A stretch of 11,953 nt of DNA from assembly GCA_903910005.1 (NCBI GenBank), contig CAIVXW010000291.1, positions 1 through 11,953 on the forward strand. Reading direction: 5' to 3'. Below the pieces are notes generated by a model. The model saw only the letters and a program-made list of their open reading frames with translations, had not been told where the DNA came from and did not search any database. The position numbers were made by a program, and so were the translations under genes. Below are positions 1 through 6,964 of the stretch, in pieces (position 1 is the stretch's first letter; the number at the start of each line of letters is the position of its first letter). The DNA comes from an uncultured Methylococcaceae bacterium. GTDB lineage: Bacteria; Pseudomonadota; Gammaproteobacteria; Methylococcales; Methylococcaceae.

Positions 1-288
1 CATGCCCCCTTCCCAGACCCGGAACAGCACCAGGGGGTCTGTCAGAAAAGTGGAAAAATTATAGAAGAAGGTATAACCCAGTCGCCCGCCGATAATCATA
101 CCCATGGCTGCGTAGAAGATGAGGTCTTCCACCTGAGAGACACTCCAGGGAAAATTGTCGTGCAGGGTTTTGCGTCTGGCCAAAAACCAGGCAGAAGCGA
201 TTCCCACGACGTACATCAGTCCGTACCAGTGTACCTTGAAGGAACCTACACTGATGGCGACAGGATCAATATTGGGATAGGGCAACAT
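1..288 (-). CDS. lgt: Prolipoprotein diacylglyceryl transferase, N-terminal part
   Basis: Lgt is the inner-membrane enzyme that moves a diacylglyceryl group from phosphatidylglycerol to the lipobox cysteine of prolipoproteins, the first step of lipoprotein maturation. Only the first 96 codons are here; the rest lies beyond the left edge. The reading frame starts MLPYPNIDPVAISVG, then VHWYGLMYVVG (residues 19–29), the GGRLGY motif (67–72) and VWEGGM at the edge, all in the order known for Lgt. Tyr26 lies where E. coli Lgt has its essential Tyr26. Hydrophobic stretches near residues 22–36 and 57–67 fit membrane helices. A GGAG lies about 9 nt before the ATG. The gene follows cysQ by 79 nt on the same strand with no clear terminator, so it may be read through from the chaperone operon. 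Its own promoter is not obvious. Confidence 0.95.
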   Translation of the reverse strand, partial: MLPYPNIDPVAISVGSFKVHWYGLMYVVGIASAWFLARRKTLHDNFPWSVSQVEDLIFYAAMGMIIGGRLGYTFFYNFSTFLTDPLVLFRVWEGGM

Positions 289-367
289 ACCGGGTATCTC
301 CGTGACAGAAACAGGATGAAAGGGGTTTGCCCGCAACGCTTCGGCTCAGGCCTCTGCCTGGTTTGAT

Positions 368-1249
368 TCAACCGTGGATGCCGTGGGCAAATTCCCACCA
401 GGCGCGGGATTTGTCGCCAAACACCAGAAAGTAGGGGTTGAGCAGTGAGGCTTTGGTGTTATAGCGGAGCGGCTGGCCCTGCAGGTCGGTTACCTTCCCG
501 CCGGCTTCCTGTACCACGGCGTGGGCGACTGCCGTGTCCCATTCGGAGGTGAGGCCGATGCGGGGGTAGAGATCAGCACTGCCGTCGGCCACCAGGCACA
601 GTTTAAGGGAACTGCCGATGGCCAGCAGGTCATGCTCACCCAGACGGCTGAGATACACGGCCATTTCATCGCTCTGGTGTGAACGACTGCCCACCACCCT
701 CACGCGGGCGGCGGCATGGGCCGTAACGTGAATCATGGCAGGTGCGTCCTCTCCGGTTTGCCGATAGGCTCCACAGCCTTCGGCAGCGAAATAGCACAGG
801 GCTTTGACGGGGGCATACACCACCCCGAGGACGGGTTGATGCTGGTGTATCAGGGCAACGTTGACCGTGAATTCGCCATTACGCTTGATGAATTCCCGGG
901 TGCCGTCAAGCGGATCAATCAACCAGTAGGTTTCAAACCCCCGGCGTTCTTCCCAGGCTTGCTGGCTGGATTCTTCTGATACAACCGGGTAACTGCGGCC
1001 CTCCAGGGCTTCCAGCCCTTCCACCAGACAATGGTGTGAAGCCAGGTCGGCGGCGGTCAGGGGCGATTGATCCTCCTTGGTACCAACCCGAAAATCTGAA
1101 TCATAAACGCTCATGACCTGCTGACCTGCCCGTTTGGCAAGATCAACCACGGCCAGTAACAAGCGGGAGGGGTCTTTTCTTAATGGCATGTAATTGGAAC
1201 CTGCACGGCTGCTCACAATGGGGTCATTTGGGGGAGGTACGGATGTCAT
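368..1249 (-). CDS. cysQ: 3'(2'),5'-bisphosphate nucleotidase CysQ
   Basis: This inositol-monophosphatase-superfamily enzyme hydrolyses 3'-phosphoadenosine 5'-phosphate (PAP) to AMP, clearing a by-product of sulfate activation and of phosphopantetheinyl transfer. The metal-binding motifs are intact: the acidic SEES (residues 91–94), DPLDGT (112–117) and WDTA (237–240), with EDQSPLTAAD (59–68) near the N-terminus. The stretch REFIKRNGEFTVN is nearly identical to E. coli CysQ. The protein is 293 aa, about 45 longer than the E. coli enzyme. About 20 residues of this are an N-terminal extension before an internal Met21. I keep the upstream ATG because GGAG lies 7 nt before it, while Met21 has only a weak AGG. 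That start lies inside the 3' end of the zinc-ribbon gene (26-nt overlap), which suggests translational coupling. The gene is last in the chaperone cluster, although no functional link to chaperones is known. Confidence 0.94.
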   Translation of the reverse strand: MTSVPPPNDPIVSSRAGSNYMPLRKDPSRLLLAVVDLAKRAGQQVMSVYDSDFRVGTKEDQSPLTAADLASHHCLVEGLEALEGRSYPVVSEESSQQAWEERRGFETYWLIDPLDGTREFIKRNGEFTVNVALIHQHQPVLGVVYAPVKALCYFAAEGCGAYRQTGEDAPAMIHVTAHAAARVRVVGSRSHQSDEMAVYLSRLGEHDLLAIGSSLKLCLVADGSADLYPRIGLTSEWDTAVAHAVVQEAGGKVTDLQGQPLRYNTKASLLNPYFLVFGDKSRAWWEFAHGIHG

Positions 1250-1553
1250 CAGGCTGCTCCGACGGCCAAAACCAGTCGGCAGCAGGTCTATCGTCGCTCG
1301 TCGGGCGAATCGAACGGTGTTCGATCAGATAGTCCCGCAGAAGCCGGGCCAGCGCATCCTGTTTGAGATGGAGTGAACATTCCAGTTCCTCCAGTGCCCG
1401 CTCCTCACCGGATTCAAGCCAAAAGCCGATGGCCCGGGAGAGATGCATCTCGGCCCGGGCCTCTATCGCCAGTAACCGGGTGAAGTCAGTTCCACAGCGG
1501 TTGCAGCGCGGTTCGCTGCGTACCCGGGCACGACAGGTCGGGCAGCGTTGCAT
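1224..1553 (-). CDS. Small zinc-ribbon protein of the Hsp70 cluster
   Basis: This 109-aa protein of unknown function opens with a zinc-ribbon knuckle pair, C4-x2-C7 and C17-x2-C20, of the type CPTC…CNRCG that usually binds one structural zinc. Residues 25–80 are rich in Leu, Glu, Arg and Ala and should be helical. The C-terminal 30 residues are polar with Trp and Pro and look unstructured. No signal peptide or membrane segment is visible, so it is probably cytoplasmic. It starts 3 nt after the hsp70-like stop codon and overlaps cysQ by 26 nt, so it is the fifth member of the chaperone cluster. DnaJ carries zinc-binding CxxC modules for client binding and the J-like protein here has none. A separate zinc subunit supplying that role is an idea from context only. 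Confidence 0.8.
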   Translation of the reverse strand: MQRCPTCRARVRSEPRCNRCGTDFTRLLAIEARAEMHLSRAIGFWLESGEERALEELECSLHLKQDALARLLRDYLIEHRSIRPTSDDRPAADWFWPSEQPDDIRTSPK

Positions 1554-1556
1554 ACG

Positions 1557-3320
1557 TCAGTTTTCCAGGTAGAACAGGATGTCGGTAAGGGTGTTCATCG
1601 CAGTTCCAAGGGCAACCGGGTCGTTTTTGCTGGCTGCGTCGTTGATTTGCTCCAGCAGGTCAATAATATCCTCCTTGTCTTCCTCGCTGGCTTTTTCCAT
1701 CAGCAGGCGTGCCCGCAGAATGAGGGTTTTGGTTTTTTCGGTGTCCTCACCGGCGACGCCATTGGCCTGGGCGGCTTCGCCCGAGGCCAGTTGTTCGACA
1801 CTGGCACCGAACAGGGCACTCACGCGGGAGCGGGCCTGCTCCAGTGCCTCTTCCTGGAAGTGGCCGATGACGTTGTTGATGGTAATGGATTTTTCCAGGC
1901 CGGTTTCCTTTTCAGTGGCAGATACATGCAGGATGCCATTGATGTCCAGATCAAGACTGACCGTGATGACGTTGCCGGCCGGTACATCGCGCAAGCCGGT
2001 AATCATGAATTCGCCAATTTTGATGTTGTTCAGGGCATCGAAATCCTCACCCTGGTAGATGGTGCAGCGTACATCCTTTTGTCCGTCCACCATGGTGTAG
2101 AAAGCTTCGCTCTTGCGAACCGGGAGCGGGGTGTTCTTGCGGATGATGGGAACGTAGGCGTGGGGATAGAATTCGTTATCGCCCAGCGGGCCTATCGCGC
2201 TGGTCCCGAAGGTGTAGGGGGTAATGTCCACCAGCACCGAGGATACCCTGTTGCCGCCGATGGATGCGGCCTGGATGGCCGCCCCCAGGGCCACGCACAG
2301 ATCAGGATCAACATTGCGTTGCGGTTCAAGCCGGAACTCCTCAAACAGGCGTTCACTGATGACCGGGGTGCGGGTGCTGCCACCCACCAGCAGAATTTCG
2401 TCGATGTCAGAGGTGGTCAGGTTGGCACTGCTCAGAGCCTTGTGGATGGCATCGAAGGTTTCGTCCACGTATTCGGCAATCATGTCCTGGTAGTCTTCCC
2501 GCGACAATTCCAGTGACAGGTGAACCGGTGCCCCGTCCTTTTCCGCCATGTATTCTTCCTGGATGCTGGCATAGGGCTGATCCGACAGGGCTCGTTTGGC
2601 AGCCTCGGCAATGCGGTTGATGCGGGCCATGGTTTGCCGCTGTTCGCTGACATCAACACCGTGGGTTTCGCGGATGTAGTCAACCAGGTGCTGTACGATG
2701 CGGGCGTCAAAATCATCTCCGCCCAGCCGGTTGTTGCCGTGGCTGGCCAGTACTTCCACCACGTCATCTTCCATGCTGACGATGGAAACGTCGAACGTAC
2801 CACCGCCGAGATCGTAAACCATGATCCGCTTATGGGCTCCTTGCCGGGCCTCGTAGGCCAGGGCGGCAGCGGTCGGTTCATTGATGATGCGCACCACCTC
2901 CAGCCCGGCAATTTCGCCTGCTTCGCGGGTGGCCTGACGCTGGGCATCGGAAAAGTAGGCCGGTACCGTGATGACCGCTTTTTGTACCGGTTGCCCGAGG
3001 TACTCCTCGGCAATGGACTTCAGGCGTTTCAGAATGACTGCCGAAATTTCCTGGGGGCTGTAAAGATGCCCGGCCAGGTCAACCCTGACATCCTCACCCA
3101 TACTGCGCTTGATTGATTTGACGGTGCGTTCAGGGTAAAGCATGTACTGGTTACGGGCAGCTTCCCCGACCAGTATCTCGCCGTTCTCACCGATACCTAC
3201 AAAGGATGGCAGTATTTTCCGGCCCTCCGAATCAGCAATGATGGTACTTCTGCCGTTCTCCACAATGGCGACTTCCGAGTTGGTAGTACCCAGATCGATG
3301 CCGATGATGATTTCACTCAT
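1557..3320 (-). CDS. DnaK-like Hsp70 chaperone (second, non-canonical Hsp70)
   Basis: This is an ATP-dependent chaperone of the Hsp70 family, 587 aa against about 638 for DnaK. The nucleotide-binding domain (about 1–360) is complete: IDLGTTNS (8–15, phosphate 1), VYDLGGGTFDVS (168–179, phosphate 2), NRLGGDDFD (197–205) and VGGSTRTP (312–319, adenosine). The interdomain linker reads SSVLVDITPYTFG (360–372), where DnaK has a DVLLLDVTPLSLG-type sequence. A substrate-binding beta domain follows (about 370–485, with LDLDINGILHVSATE). The helical lid (about 486–587) is short and lacks the acidic C-terminal tail of DnaK. Its ATG overlaps the grpE-like stop by 4 nt (ATGA) and the zinc-ribbon gene starts 3 nt after its stop. 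The cluster lacks iscS, iscU, hscB and fdx, so it is not HscA. A paralogue distinct from housekeeping DnaK and related to HscC-type proteins is the best reading. Confidence 0.92.
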   Translation of the reverse strand: MSEIIIGIDLGTTNSEVAIVENGRSTIIADSEGRKILPSFVGIGENGEILVGEAARNQYMLYPERTVKSIKRSMGEDVRVDLAGHLYSPQEISAVILKRLKSIAEEYLGQPVQKAVITVPAYFSDAQRQATREAGEIAGLEVVRIINEPTAAALAYEARQGAHKRIMVYDLGGGTFDVSIVSMEDDVVEVLASHGNNRLGGDDFDARIVQHLVDYIRETHGVDVSEQRQTMARINRIAEAAKRALSDQPYASIQEEYMAEKDGAPVHLSLELSREDYQDMIAEYVDETFDAIHKALSSANLTTSDIDEILLVGGSTRTPVISERLFEEFRLEPQRNVDPDLCVALGAAIQAASIGGNRVSSVLVDITPYTFGTSAIGPLGDNEFYPHAYVPIIRKNTPLPVRKSEAFYTMVDGQKDVRCTIYQGEDFDALNNIKIGEFMITGLRDVPAGNVITVSLDLDINGILHVSATEKETGLEKSITINNVIGHFQEEALEQARSRVSALFGASVEQLASGEAAQANGVAGEDTEKTKTLILRARLLMEKASEEDKEDIIDLLEQINDAASKNDPVALGTAMNTLTDILFYLEN

Positions 3321-3973
3321 AATTTATTTGCCTTGACTTCTGCGAGCCGTAAAACATCGTTGCCCCACAGAAACCCCTTGCGAAGTTCCCGGGTAACAAT
3401 GCCGTTTTCCAGCTCAGGGTTATGATCCAGCTCAACCACGGTCATGGTGTGAGGATCGACGCTTTGCCCGAGCACCTCCAGCGGTCTGACTTGCTGGCGG
3501 GTGAGGGATTCTTCCAGACGGCGCAGGGTCATGGCCTGGCCGTCCCGTATACCTTGTATGAACTGGCGATCCTCGCGCCGGGACAGGGTGCGCCAGAACC
3601 ATCCCTTGACCGGGCGGTAATTTTGCAGGCTGTTTTGTCCGGCGGTCAGTCGGTCATGCAAATCCAGCAACTCCAGCAACACCGGCCGCAGTACCGATTT
3701 TCTGAGATTGGCGGCTTCGCTGCGGGAACGTTCCAGTTCCCGATCCAGGTGCGACTGACTGCCTCTAAGCATGTCCAGACCTTCGCGGAACTGCTCAAAG
3801 GCGGAACCAACCAGTCTGGATTCGGCCTTGACTTCATTGCGTAAAATTTCCAGTTCGCTGAACAGGGAAAACAAATCGGTTGTCGGGGGAGTATCCCCGC
3901 TCGGGGGTTCTGTCAGTTTCTCGATGTGTCGTCTGAAACCCTCAATCAATTCTTCGCGCACGGTAGAGGACAT
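3317..3973 (-). CDS. GrpE-like nucleotide exchange factor
   Basis: GrpE proteins are dimeric factors that release ADP from Hsp70. This 218-aa protein has a long N-terminal helical region (about 33–100, charged and coiled-coil-like) and then LRPVLLELLDLHDRL (94–108), which matches the end of the GrpE helix. The C-terminal beta domain (about 150–218) has SVDPHTMTVVE and ends with RELRKGFLWGNDVLRLAEV, the GrpE signature of a V-x-E-x-RKG(Y/F) strand followed by a VLRxAxV strand. A basic aromatic insertion at about 120–135 (RPVKGWFWRTLSRRED) is unlike housekeeping GrpE. I chose the ATG at 3973: the open frame reaches 4060, but that extension lies inside the J-like gene and its sequence looks random. 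There is no strong Shine-Dalgarno; the start sits 4 nt after the J-like stop, so translational coupling is likely. The gene overlaps the hsp70-like gene by 4 nt and presumably serves that Hsp70. Confidence 0.86.
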   Translation of the reverse strand: MSSTVREELIEGFRRHIEKLTEPPSGDTPPTTDLFSLFSELEILRNEVKAESRLVGSAFEQFREGLDMLRGSQSHLDRELERSRSEAANLRKSVLRPVLLELLDLHDRLTAGQNSLQNYRPVKGWFWRTLSRREDRQFIQGIRDGQAMTLRRLEESLTRQQVRPLEVLGQSVDPHTMTVVELDHNPELENGIVTRELRKGFLWGNDVLRLAEVKANKL

Positions 3974-3977
3974 GGGC

Positions 3978-4298
3978 TTATTTGAGTGTATGCAGCAGTG
4001 TTGCAAGGGCCGATTCGGCCAGGACGGTAGTGACGGTTTTGGCCTCAGGACGCTGGACACTGCCGGGTTGCAACGCCTGGGCCGTCAGGCTTGACAGTTC
4101 GGGGGATTGCCGGTTGAAAAGGGCATACCTGATCCGGTCGGGGCGGGTCTGGATGGCTTCGTAGGCGGTACGGATGGCTTGAAACGCGGCACCGTCCCGC
4201 TCCGGCGGATTTTCCCGGACTTTTCTCAGATAGGCTTTCTTGATGGCCGCGTCATCGGCCTCATCGGGTACTTCAAGTAGCTCAAAAGGGGTTTTCAT
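3978..4298 (-). CDS. J-domain-like protein without HPD motif
   Basis: This 106-aa protein is a short J-like domain with a C-terminal tail. Residues 4–61 align with a J domain: PFELLEVPDEADDAAIKKAY (helices I and II), a loop, then FQAIRTAYEAI (39–49, helix III) and RPDRIRYALF (52–61, the usual 'dpxxRxxYD' segment). The His-Pro-Asp tripeptide that normally triggers Hsp70 ATP hydrolysis is absent; the loop reads N30-P31-P32-E33-R34-D35. The remaining 45 residues are low in complexity and end in a Leu/Ala-rich helix. There is no zinc-finger or client-binding domain as in DnaJ. It lies 72 nt after the TPR gene and 4 nt before the grpE-like gene, so it is probably the cochaperone of this cluster. 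It may bind the Hsp70 by another mode or be only a docking module. No good Shine-Dalgarno precedes the ATG. Confidence 0.83.
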   Translation of the reverse strand: MKTPFELLEVPDEADDAAIKKAYLRKVRENPPERDGAAFQAIRTAYEAIQTRPDRIRYALFNRQSPELSSLTAQALQPGSVQRPEAKTVTTVLAESALATLLHTLK

Positions 4299-4370
4299 GG
4301 GAGAGAATGCCTACGGTAAAGCCAGTCATGGGTGCCAGGTACCCAATCGCCAACGCGATTGAGGAAAGTG
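4299..4370 (-). promoter_or_regulatory. Intercistronic spacer with two hairpins
   Basis: The 72-nt gap between the TPR gene and the J-like gene holds a perfect 7-bp stem, CAATCGC (4344–4350) with GCGATTG (4355–4361), closed by a 4-nt loop. An adjoining 5-bp stem pairs TGGGT (4329–4333) with ACCCA (4341–4345) and shares two bases with the first, so both may not form together. Neither is followed by a T-run on the minus strand, so this is not a standard intrinsic terminator. It could be an mRNA processing or stability element that sets the ratio of TPR protein to chaperone. That role is inferred. Confidence 0.4.
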
Positions 4371-6812
4371 TTACTCAAAGTCTATGTACTCTTCCAGATG
4401 GGCAGCATCCAGGTGATACTTTTGCATCAGGTTGCGGATGAGTTCGGAAATTATATCCTGGCGTTCCATGGTGGAGGGAAATTGCCGACCGGAAATCGCA
4501 GTCAGCCGGGCCAGTATCTCCGAAGTACTCATGTACTCGATATGTGTCATTTCCCTGAGGAATAACCCCAACCGTTTATCCTCACTGAAGGAGCGGATCT
4601 GTTTGGCATCAAACTGATCAGGATCAAACTCGTCGCTTTCGTCGTATTCGTCTTCAGGCTCATCGGTACTGCTGAGGCCCGAATAATACCGCCCCATGAA
4701 CTGGGTGATGAGCTTGGCACCGCGCACATCATTATTGTTGGCGGCAAGCATTTTCAGGAATGCCAGGCGCGTTGCCTCTGCCAGGCCCAGGCGCGAAGGC
4801 TCTCCCTTGCATTCTGCCAGTACCTGATAAAACCCCAGCGTAACCGACAGCATAACCATGCGATAGTCAAACGATTTACATATCCGCCTCAGACAGGTGT
4901 AGTCTTCGACTGCGGCCAGGCTTTGACACAGGTCGATCAGGTCGTCCTCACTGGTTTGTTTTGCCTTGGTGCCACGTAAAATAACCGGCTGCAGGGTAGC
5001 CAGTGCCTTGTGCAGGGCAGGCCACAGTTTTTTGGGGATACCGGCCAGTTTGCGTGCCAGAGCCTGCAGGTCGGCACGATCCGGCTGATATTTTTTGTCG
5101 ACGAAGGACGGATATTTGTTCTTGCCCCGATTGGTCAAGCCGAGTTCAATCCGCTCAATGCTGAACAGGAGTTCCGCAACCAGCGGGCTGCGGTCTACGC
5201 TGGCCCCCTGTTGCAGCAAGCCGTTGCCGCGTTCGGCATCTCCTGACAGTATGGCGATGATACCACCCAGGTAGAAAATGGAACTGTTGCGGCCGTGGAC
5301 ATCCAGGTCTGCGGCGGCTGCGATTTCCTGTTGGGCCAGATCGAGTCGCCCCGTCTGGATTTGCTTGCGGGCATGCCCGAGACGGGATTCGATCATGCAC
5401 TCGCGGGCAGTGCTGTTGAGTGAATCAATGTCCAGTATTGCCCGGGCATAGCCGACGGCCTTTTTGAAGGCACCGCGTTCGGTGGCGGCGTGCATCGCCT
5501 GTGTCAGAAAATCCAGATCCTTCGGAAAATGCTCCAGTGCCTTGTCCAGCCAGGCCAGGGATTCCTTGGGGTCTGTTTTGTGCAGGCCACTGATCAGATG
5601 ACTGTAGCTGTCTTTGTCGAGCGGATCCAGTTCCAGGCTTTTTATCAGGAATTTCAGCGTGCGGCACGAGTGGTTTGATCCGGTCAGGCGGAAGCAGTAA
5701 CGCTGGATGATGGCTTCGACGAGATCGTTATGGGCCGCGTCTTCGTCCCGCTGCTGTCTGCGTAACTCAACAATATAGTCCTGCCAGACCCAGATGGCAT
5801 CGCGAAGACCGAGGCTGGATTCCAGTGCCAGTGCTTTCTGGCGCAATTTTTCCAGTGTGGGCAGTGCCCCGAAATGACGTTCGTACAGTTTGAGTCCATC
5901 CGGATAAGCCCACAGCATGGCGCGGCAATAGCGACGGGCCGACTCTTCGCCCAGAGCCTGGCGGTTGTTCAGGGCAAATTCAAACAGTATTCGTTCGGAG
6001 GAATCCGGGTTGATCTTTTTGAGGTTTCTGATCAGATCAAGTTGATGCTTGCCATACCCGTTGAGTTTGTTGAGCAGCGTCTGCAACTTGTTTTCAAGTT
6101 GCCCGTAACTGCGGGGGTCGATACCGTGTTCCGAGGTTTGCCGGATCAGGTGCTCAACCAGGGGATGAATGACCGAATCGGTGGCGATGCGGCTCAGGGT
6201 TGCCAATCCTGCCGAACGGTCGGTTTCCAGTGTCAACAATCCCTTCAGCAGGGTTCGCACCTCGCGGTAGGGTGAACGGGACGGAATTTGCTGCAGGCAG
6301 TCTTCTACGACCCCGTCCTCGCGGCGGGTGTAGGCATTCAGTGCCTTGAGCAAAACGGGCTGATGTTTGACGATGGGGTGATCGGCAGGTAACTGGGCCA
6401 GCAGTTTGCTGTCGTTCAGGGCCAGCAGGGCCAGGGTCTCCAGTACCGGTCGAGCCATTCCGCAGGGTGTCAGTGCGGCGGTGAGGGTATCCGCCTGACT
6501 GGCCAGTTTGTTGTATTGTCCGGCAGCCAGCAACCAGTTGACGTAGCAGGGTTGCCAGAGGGCCTGACCGGTTATTTTGGCCTGGTTCTCCCATAGCACG
6601 ATGGCTTCGGGAAACATGCCCTTGGCAGCAACTTCCAGTGCCCGCCCCTGGTAAGCCTGGGCCAGCACCTGCTCCAGAGGCGGATTGGGTCTGGATTTAA
6701 GTGCTTCCTTGCAGGTCGCAATGGCTTCCTTGAAGCGTTTGCCGTCAAGCAATTGCCGGGCGACGGTGATGTGCTGATCAGGAGGCGGCGATGGGGACTG
6801 GGGACTTTTCAT
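4371..6812 (-). CDS. Large TPR-repeat protein heading the Hsp70 cluster
   Basis: This 813-aa, mostly helical protein has no signal peptide or membrane segment, so it is likely cytoplasmic. Tetratricopeptide-like helix pairs are visible at about 14–78 (AGQ-type pairs such as FKEAIATCKEALKSRP and FPEAIVLWENQAKI) and more clearly at 400–500 (SLAWLDKALEHFPKDLDFL, FKKAVGYARAILDID, LDLAQQEIAAAADLD). Residues 717–732 form a very acidic stretch (DEPEDEYDESDEFDPD). The last 70 residues are a compact helical tail ending EEYIDFE. I do not recognise a named family. It is first in the minus-strand cluster and leads into the J-like, GrpE-like and Hsp70-like genes, so a client adaptor or Hsp70-binding scaffold is plausible. 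TPR domains dock Hsp70 tails in eukaryotes, but this Hsp70 lacks an EEVD tail. The ATG at 6812 has no Shine-Dalgarno, but the next Met is at residue 65, inside the first repeat. Confidence 0.8.
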   Translation of the reverse strand: MKSPQSPSPPPDQHITVARQLLDGKRFKEAIATCKEALKSRPNPPLEQVLAQAYQGRALEVAAKGMFPEAIVLWENQAKITGQALWQPCYVNWLLAAGQYNKLASQADTLTAALTPCGMARPVLETLALLALNDSKLLAQLPADHPIVKHQPVLLKALNAYTRREDGVVEDCLQQIPSRSPYREVRTLLKGLLTLETDRSAGLATLSRIATDSVIHPLVEHLIRQTSEHGIDPRSYGQLENKLQTLLNKLNGYGKHQLDLIRNLKKINPDSSERILFEFALNNRQALGEESARRYCRAMLWAYPDGLKLYERHFGALPTLEKLRQKALALESSLGLRDAIWVWQDYIVELRRQQRDEDAAHNDLVEAIIQRYCFRLTGSNHSCRTLKFLIKSLELDPLDKDSYSHLISGLHKTDPKESLAWLDKALEHFPKDLDFLTQAMHAATERGAFKKAVGYARAILDIDSLNSTARECMIESRLGHARKQIQTGRLDLAQQEIAAAADLDVHGRNSSIFYLGGIIAILSGDAERGNGLLQQGASVDRSPLVAELLFSIERIELGLTNRGKNKYPSFVDKKYQPDRADLQALARKLAGIPKKLWPALHKALATLQPVILRGTKAKQTSEDDLIDLCQSLAAVEDYTCLRRICKSFDYRMVMLSVTLGFYQVLAECKGEPSRLGLAEATRLAFLKMLAANNNDVRGAKLITQFMGRYYSGLSSTDEPEDEYDESDEFDPDQFDAKQIRSFSEDKRLGLFLREMTHIEYMSTSEILARLTAISGRQFPSTMERQDIISELIRNLMQKYHLDAAHLEEYIDFE

Positions 6813-6869
6813 TGCTGAACGCGAGGGATACCGGACGTTAGTCTGTTTTGTACGGGGTGAATGGGGGCT

Positions 6870-6898
6870 ATTCTAACGATTCAGGTGAAAACTGCGAA
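6870..6898 (-). promoter_or_regulatory. Predicted sigma70 promoter of the TPR–Hsp70 cluster
   Basis: On the minus strand TAGAAT (6875–6870, 5 of 6 to the -10 consensus) is preceded by TTCGCA (6898–6893, 4 of 6 to the -35) with a 17-nt spacer. Transcription would start near 6863, giving a leader of about 50 nt before the TPR start. No heat-shock (sigma32) pattern is evident. This is pattern matching only. Confidence 0.45.
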
Positions 6899-6903
6899 GT
6901 ACG

Positions 6904-6930
6904 CTGACGGTTTTTTATTCATGCTAAACT
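6904..6930 (+). promoter_or_regulatory. Possible promoter of anmK
   Basis: TGCTAAACT (6922–6930) resembles an extended -10 (TGnTAAACT) and CTGACG (6904–6909) is a weak -35 at a short 15-nt spacing. It would fire away from the TPR promoter, and the two -35 regions are about 5 bp apart. Transcription would begin near 6937, leaving a short leader before the ATG at 6965. The fit is modest. Confidence 0.3.
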
Positions 6931-6964
6931 GCCTGCCTCCTTCCATCCGCTCGCTGCCTACAAC

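Noticed and set aside
289..367. Small hairpin CAGGC/GCCTG after cysQ as a terminator
   Set aside because: The stem is only 5 bp and no T-run follows it on the minus strand.
1548..2516. A 322-codon open frame antisense to the hsp70-like gene
   Set aside because: It mirrors codon bias of the real gene on the other strand, overlaps strong Hsp70 motifs and has no recognisable domain.
1557..3320. Hsp70 as HscA of the Isc system, linked to erpA
   Set aside because: No iscS, iscU, hscB or fdx is in the cluster, and erpA is separated from it by anmK and is not in the same transcript.
3974..4060. An upstream ATG that would extend the GrpE-like protein by 29 residues
   Set aside because: The extension lies inside the J-like gene in another frame and has no family similarity; the ATG at 3973 fits the 4-nt junction.
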